Of a stretch of 64,000 bases of DNA, positions 60,239 through 64,000 are shown piece by piece. A program made the translations under genes and the position numbers. Under the pieces are notes generated by a model that saw only the letters and a list, made by a program, of their open reading frames with translations, was not told the DNA's origin and made no database searches. The first letter of the stretch is position 1. Each line of letters begins with the position of its first letter. Source of the DNA: Apricaphanius iberus (Eukaryota > Chordata > Actinopteri > Cyprinodontiformes > Aphaniidae); NCBI GenBank assembly GCA_028564705.1, contig JAPXFQ010000899.1:2604001-2668000 (forward strand), written 5' to 3'.

Positions 60239-60712
60239 CTATGAAGAGAAGAACGCTGAGAGAATCAAGGCCATTAATTGTAGTAACAGTTCTGTTATGA
60301 AAACAATCAGATTAGATGGAGAATATAGCTTAATTATCAAGGGCTTACACTTACCAGGTTTTGTACTTGTACTTACCTTATTCTGAAATGAGAAGCGGGT
60401 TGAATGATGAGGTGTTAGCAGATAATCAGGACTGAACATAGCAGGGGTTGGTTTGTAAGGGGCTGAAGTTAGAACTGAGGCTGAATAAGTGGATTCAGAC
60501 GGAAATGCAGAGCTGGTCTGTTTTGCTTCTACACAAGATGTAAATGAGGGTGTCCTGACTGAAATTGAGATGTCAGAGGCTGGGATGAATGAAAAGTTGT
60601 GTATGGTTAAAGAGGGGGCAAACTCGGAACGACACAGGAAACCGAAGCAGGCGAGCAGGAGCGTGGACTGAGGAGATAGGTCGATAAAGGTGGATAGATG
60701 GGATCGAAGCAT
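60239..60712 (-). pseudogene. Tyrosine recombinase, N-proximal catalytic part
   Basis: The minus-strand frame has LLLACFGFLCRSEFAPSL and IPASDISIS, matching the FFGFLR.SEF box that carries the first catalytic Arg in DIRS/Ngaro/Crypton recombinases. It continues with APYKPTPAMFS, which parallels SPYKPSHYIQS in the duplicate at 59471-59683. The C-terminal half lies in another frame after the LINE fragment at 60031-60165. Confidence 0.6.
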
Positions 60713-62535
60713 AATGCAAAGGGTGAAAGTTTGGAGGTGAGCGTAAGCGATGTGTAGCTGAGGGAGGTTCTAGCTTTAAAGCCTTTCAATAACATATGTG
60801 GCTATGATCGAAGGCTGGGCAGGGGCTACCTGTCGCCATCTTAATGAAGAGGCTGAACTATGTCGTAAGATTTGATGGTATGTATGCAGATTATTATGTA
60901 TATAAACATATATAGTATTAATATGATTGAACTGGAGGGAGATAAACTGGCAGGTTGACAGGAGAAGAAGAAACAAAGACCATACGTTACGTAAGAGGCC
61001 TTGAAGACGTTCCAGCCGGACAGGTAGACAGAGAGGGTACCAGGTGGACTTTTGAGATGCGGTGAGGTCGAGGCGCTGAGGCGATTGAAGATTGTAGCTA
61101 AAACTGCGAGGACTGGAGTTCATTTAAGATCTGCAGTCGGATCTATGATCAGGATTTCAGGTGAGAGACTGTTGAAGATGGACTTCTGTAATGCGGCGGT
61201 GAGGTCGAGCCAAGGATCTAAATTTCTGGAACGAGAAAAGAGCCAATCAGCAATTCGGTTTAGGTGACCGGGACAGGAGCTGCATGGAGTAAGAACCGAT
61301 GTTGGGCTGATAGAGAGAGCGAATGCGGGTGAGCTGCCTGATGGTGGGTGGATGAGACCGACCTTTATCGATTAATTTACGTAATAGCTGCATAGTCTGA
61401 GTGGATGACAGTTGCGTTTTGCGACCATTTGTGTGCCGAACGAGGGCTGTGAATGCGGGGTAAAGCCCATGGAGAGCAGAGGAAGGGAGGGCAGACTGGG
61501 AGACGAACTCTGGGTCCAGCCTGAATCGAAACGTGTCCTTTGGTAGTAGCTCTGAAACGAATGGGAGAAGCAGCATTTATAGAGCTGAGAATTGACAGGA
61601 GGGGAGATGAAATGGTTAAAACTCAGAAGGGGAGAGGAATTTGCACCGAAGCCACATCCCTGTAAGACGGGGCTCAGCTAGGGCGAACCGATCATGGGTG
61701 CCTGGCACGCTGGTGGCAGAGGACGGAGGGAGACACGAAAGGCCGAACCTAGGGAATGATGCTGATGGCAGAGCTAAGAAAACAAAAGAGCGAAGCCCGG
61801 GGATTCCGGAGAAGTATAAAAGGAGGTGGCCGGTGTTCTAGCGAAATGGCGTACCCTTTCGAATTGCTGACTGCAGGCAAGTTACCCAACCAATCTTAAC
61901 CCGCAAGTTCTTTGCCCTGACCCAAGGGCCACAGGGCGAGAACGATACTTGCCTAATAAAAATGCCTGAACCTGGGCGTAGAACATATATAAAATAAGTC
62001 GATTTGAACCGTTTTTTTTGGGGTTTTTGGCGGCATGTGTGGATTAGCCATAATTATGTCACTATCTATGTTTAGATGTGCAAAATATCTTTAAACCAGT
62101 CATAGATTGGATTAGGATTGCGCATCTATAGAATTAAGAGGGCGTTATCTGAACTGTATTTCTGGAAACAGATCGTGTCGACATGTGCAGAACTATCTAA
62201 AACAGAAAAAACGGCGTAGGAGAAGAGACGGACCTCGCTGCAAAAAACCATGGCTGTGCCCATTTGAGGTGAAGGGTTGAGGTTATTTTAGTCATATGTT
62301 GCGTTAAATTATTATTATTTTTTATCATTATACTCGAGCCTTTATTCCTATGCATGTAATTGAATTATGAACTAAATCCCTTTATTAAATTGAGACGACC
62401 TAGATTTCTACGCGTGACATAGACTTCTGTAGGAAAGACCTGCCTCCTGAATGGGAGTTTACATGCACCATGAATGAGTTATCACAATAATTAACCTCTC
62501 GATTGGAAGGAAATTTCCAACTGATCCGACTGGTC

Positions 62536-62717
62536 GTGAAAAACGAACAAGACAAAAGAGAAATGAGAAGCAGACAGGGTTTATATGTGCATCGCAGCGT
62601 GATTTGGAATATGAGATGCTGGAGGTGAGGCGACTTTAGGGCTGATTAGGACAGGTGAAGCGGTTATGGGGCGTGTCCTTACTCCTGAACTTAAGTTAAC
62701 TTTGTTAACTCCATTTT
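62536..62717 (-). repeat. Split direct repeat B, copy 2
   Basis: Outer copy of repeat B at the right edge of the element, about 90% similar to 58962-59149 by eye. After it, AT-rich sequence resumes. Confidence 0.88.
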
Positions 62718-64000
62718 CATTAAAATTTTATGTTTTATCTAATTTACCATCTTCGTTTGTAACAAGCAGAGAAGAAAAAAAACCTGTCTTCTAATTCATT
62801 GCATTTATTTTTTTGTGGTAGATTTATCGGTAGACCTATTGCTACCTGGTATCGGCAAATACTCAGATCCAAGTATTGGTATCGTATTGGTTTCAAAAAA
62901 GTGGCATCATTGCATCCCTTATATAAATATATTGTTTAAGCTATAAGTATCTTTTTTTATCTGTGTTTTGTAAATTCCCTATACGTATGGTGATTATCTT
63001 GTAAAATATATTTCCTAGATGAAAATGTAATCCTTTATCTTTGTTTAAGAATGCTCTCTCTCCTTTGTAATCTATCCTTTTAGGATATTCATACCGTACC
63101 TGTCTAAGAGAAAGTTGTTTATTTTTCCATCCTTTGAGTTTAATGTGCTCACTGTATAATGCAGAACAACTCCGCAGAGAGCTTCAGGTCGTGAACCCAA
63201 TTTTACCTACACCTTGATTTAAAAGAGGGGCATACAACAATATGATTCTCTGGATTTGTTTTGTGTTTGTTGCAGAGATTACTTCAGAGTCGGATGGCAT
63301 TGTTTGAATAGAAAAACATTAAGCACACTACAGAGATGATGTCACTTTACAGCTGTTGGGTCAGAGATCTAAATGGGTACTCTGCCTTCAGGTCTTTGTG
63401 ACAAGTATCACAAGCCTCAGTGTGTATATGCTGATTAAATCTCCTGAAGTGGAAAAAAAAAATGCAAATAATAAATGTATGAGCAGCGTACTTGTTTTTT
63501 TTTTCTTTGCTTGATTAATTATGCCGTTTAATTCTAGATCCACCACGCTGCTCCACGTTATAATTTCCCAGTGGTTTTGGCTGTTTCTTCTCTCATATGC
63601 ACGTTCTTCTTTTTCTTTTTTTCCTCTTTGCAAAATGAATCGTGGATCCAATCGCCCATACCCCGGGGAAAGCGGGAAACTGGCGAATGGGCTGACCAAT
63701 CATGAGCATCAGAGGCAGACGGCAAGACGGAGGCAGCCTTTTGTTGTGCAAGGCGCTCATCAAGTTAGAGGACAACTACCAATTTGCCCTGAAGAAAATT
63801 AAAAGATTGAGTGTGGGGAGACAAAACAGTCAACTTCAACTTGTTTGTTGATCTGCTTTTTTTCCGTCTTATTACAAAATCTCATCCTGTCTCCTCTTTC
63901 CTTGCATGTTTATCTGAGTGGGTGGCACAGATTCAGTGCCATTCACAATGTAAACTGGGACCCTGGCTGGCCCTCTTTTCCCAGCCCGGCCAACCCTTCT
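62718..64000. other. Non-coding right flank, with hAT-like relic at its start
   Basis: 62815-62920 contains CTGGTATCGGCAAATACTC and ends CATTGCATCCCT, resembling a hAT-derived repeat whose other side may be 58180-58345 (CAGGTATCGAGGCCAG, CTTATCGGTATTGG). From 62920 to 64000 no gene was recognised. Confidence 0.4.

Larger units (their letters stand above)
58346..62717 (-). mobile_element. Ngaro-like tyrosine-recombinase retroelement, degenerate
   Basis: Read on the minus strand the order is repeat B (62717-62536), internal region with tyrosine-recombinase pieces, repeat A (59320-59146), repeat B again (59149-58962), a minisatellite, then repeat A again (58550-58346). This A1-internal-B1A2B2 layout is the split direct repeat structure described for Ngaro elements. 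The recombinase lies on the same strand. No reverse transcriptase was seen, so this is a deleted or non-autonomous copy. A Crypton (a DNA transposon using the same enzyme) is the alternative. The element is richer in GC and CpG than its surroundings, which suggests it is fairly young. Confidence 0.6.

Overview
This window looks like teleost fish nuclear DNA. It holds one long-intron vertebrate gene in a background of fish-type mobile elements: Tc1/mariner copies and relics, a Rex1/L2-like LINE with the usual fish 3' tail, hAT, PIF/Harbinger and TTAA-target non-autonomous elements, and a tyrosine-recombinase retroelement. Nothing bacterial or viral was seen, and the species cannot be named from the sequence.

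The gene is arhgap35 (p190A RhoGAP) on the + strand. Six coding exons are supported: 9570-13268, 19341-19485, 31368-31445, 38609-38737, 41254-41359 and 43652-44123. All have consensus splice sites and compatible phases, and joined they give a 1542-residue protein. The first coding exon carries the GTP-binding domain, FF repeats, pseudo-GTPase region and the tyrosine-phosphorylated linker. The five small exons carry the RhoGAP domain, and the catalytic arginine sits alone on a 78-bp exon. A 5'UTR segment begins at a splice acceptor at 9454, so the promoter lies upstream. The 3'UTR probably runs to about 46990. Whether this is the a or b paralogue cannot be decided here.

Region by region: 1-9453 is non-coding, probably an intron or upstream DNA, and contains a near-identical 490-bp direct repeat (629-1117 and 3088-3578) around a GC-rich 2-kb core. 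The introns (13269-43651) are packed with transposon relics, including a stack of nested insertions at 21530-25553. In that stack, the 3' untranslated part of a LINE contains about 380 bp of 28S ribosomal RNA gene. From 46990 to 64000 no gene was recognised. That stretch holds old repeats, an almost intact-length Tc1 element (52816-54424) with a broken transposase, a hAT MITE with a perfect 8-bp target duplication, and a 4.4-kb element on the minus strand (58346-62717). This last element has tyrosine-recombinase fragments, split direct repeats like those of Ngaro retrotransposons, and a 30-bp minisatellite.

The most unusual items are the 28S-LINE chimera, the Ngaro-like element with its rearranged recombinase, and the LTR-like duplication near the left edge. 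Repeat family names were assigned by pattern recognition; no database was searched.
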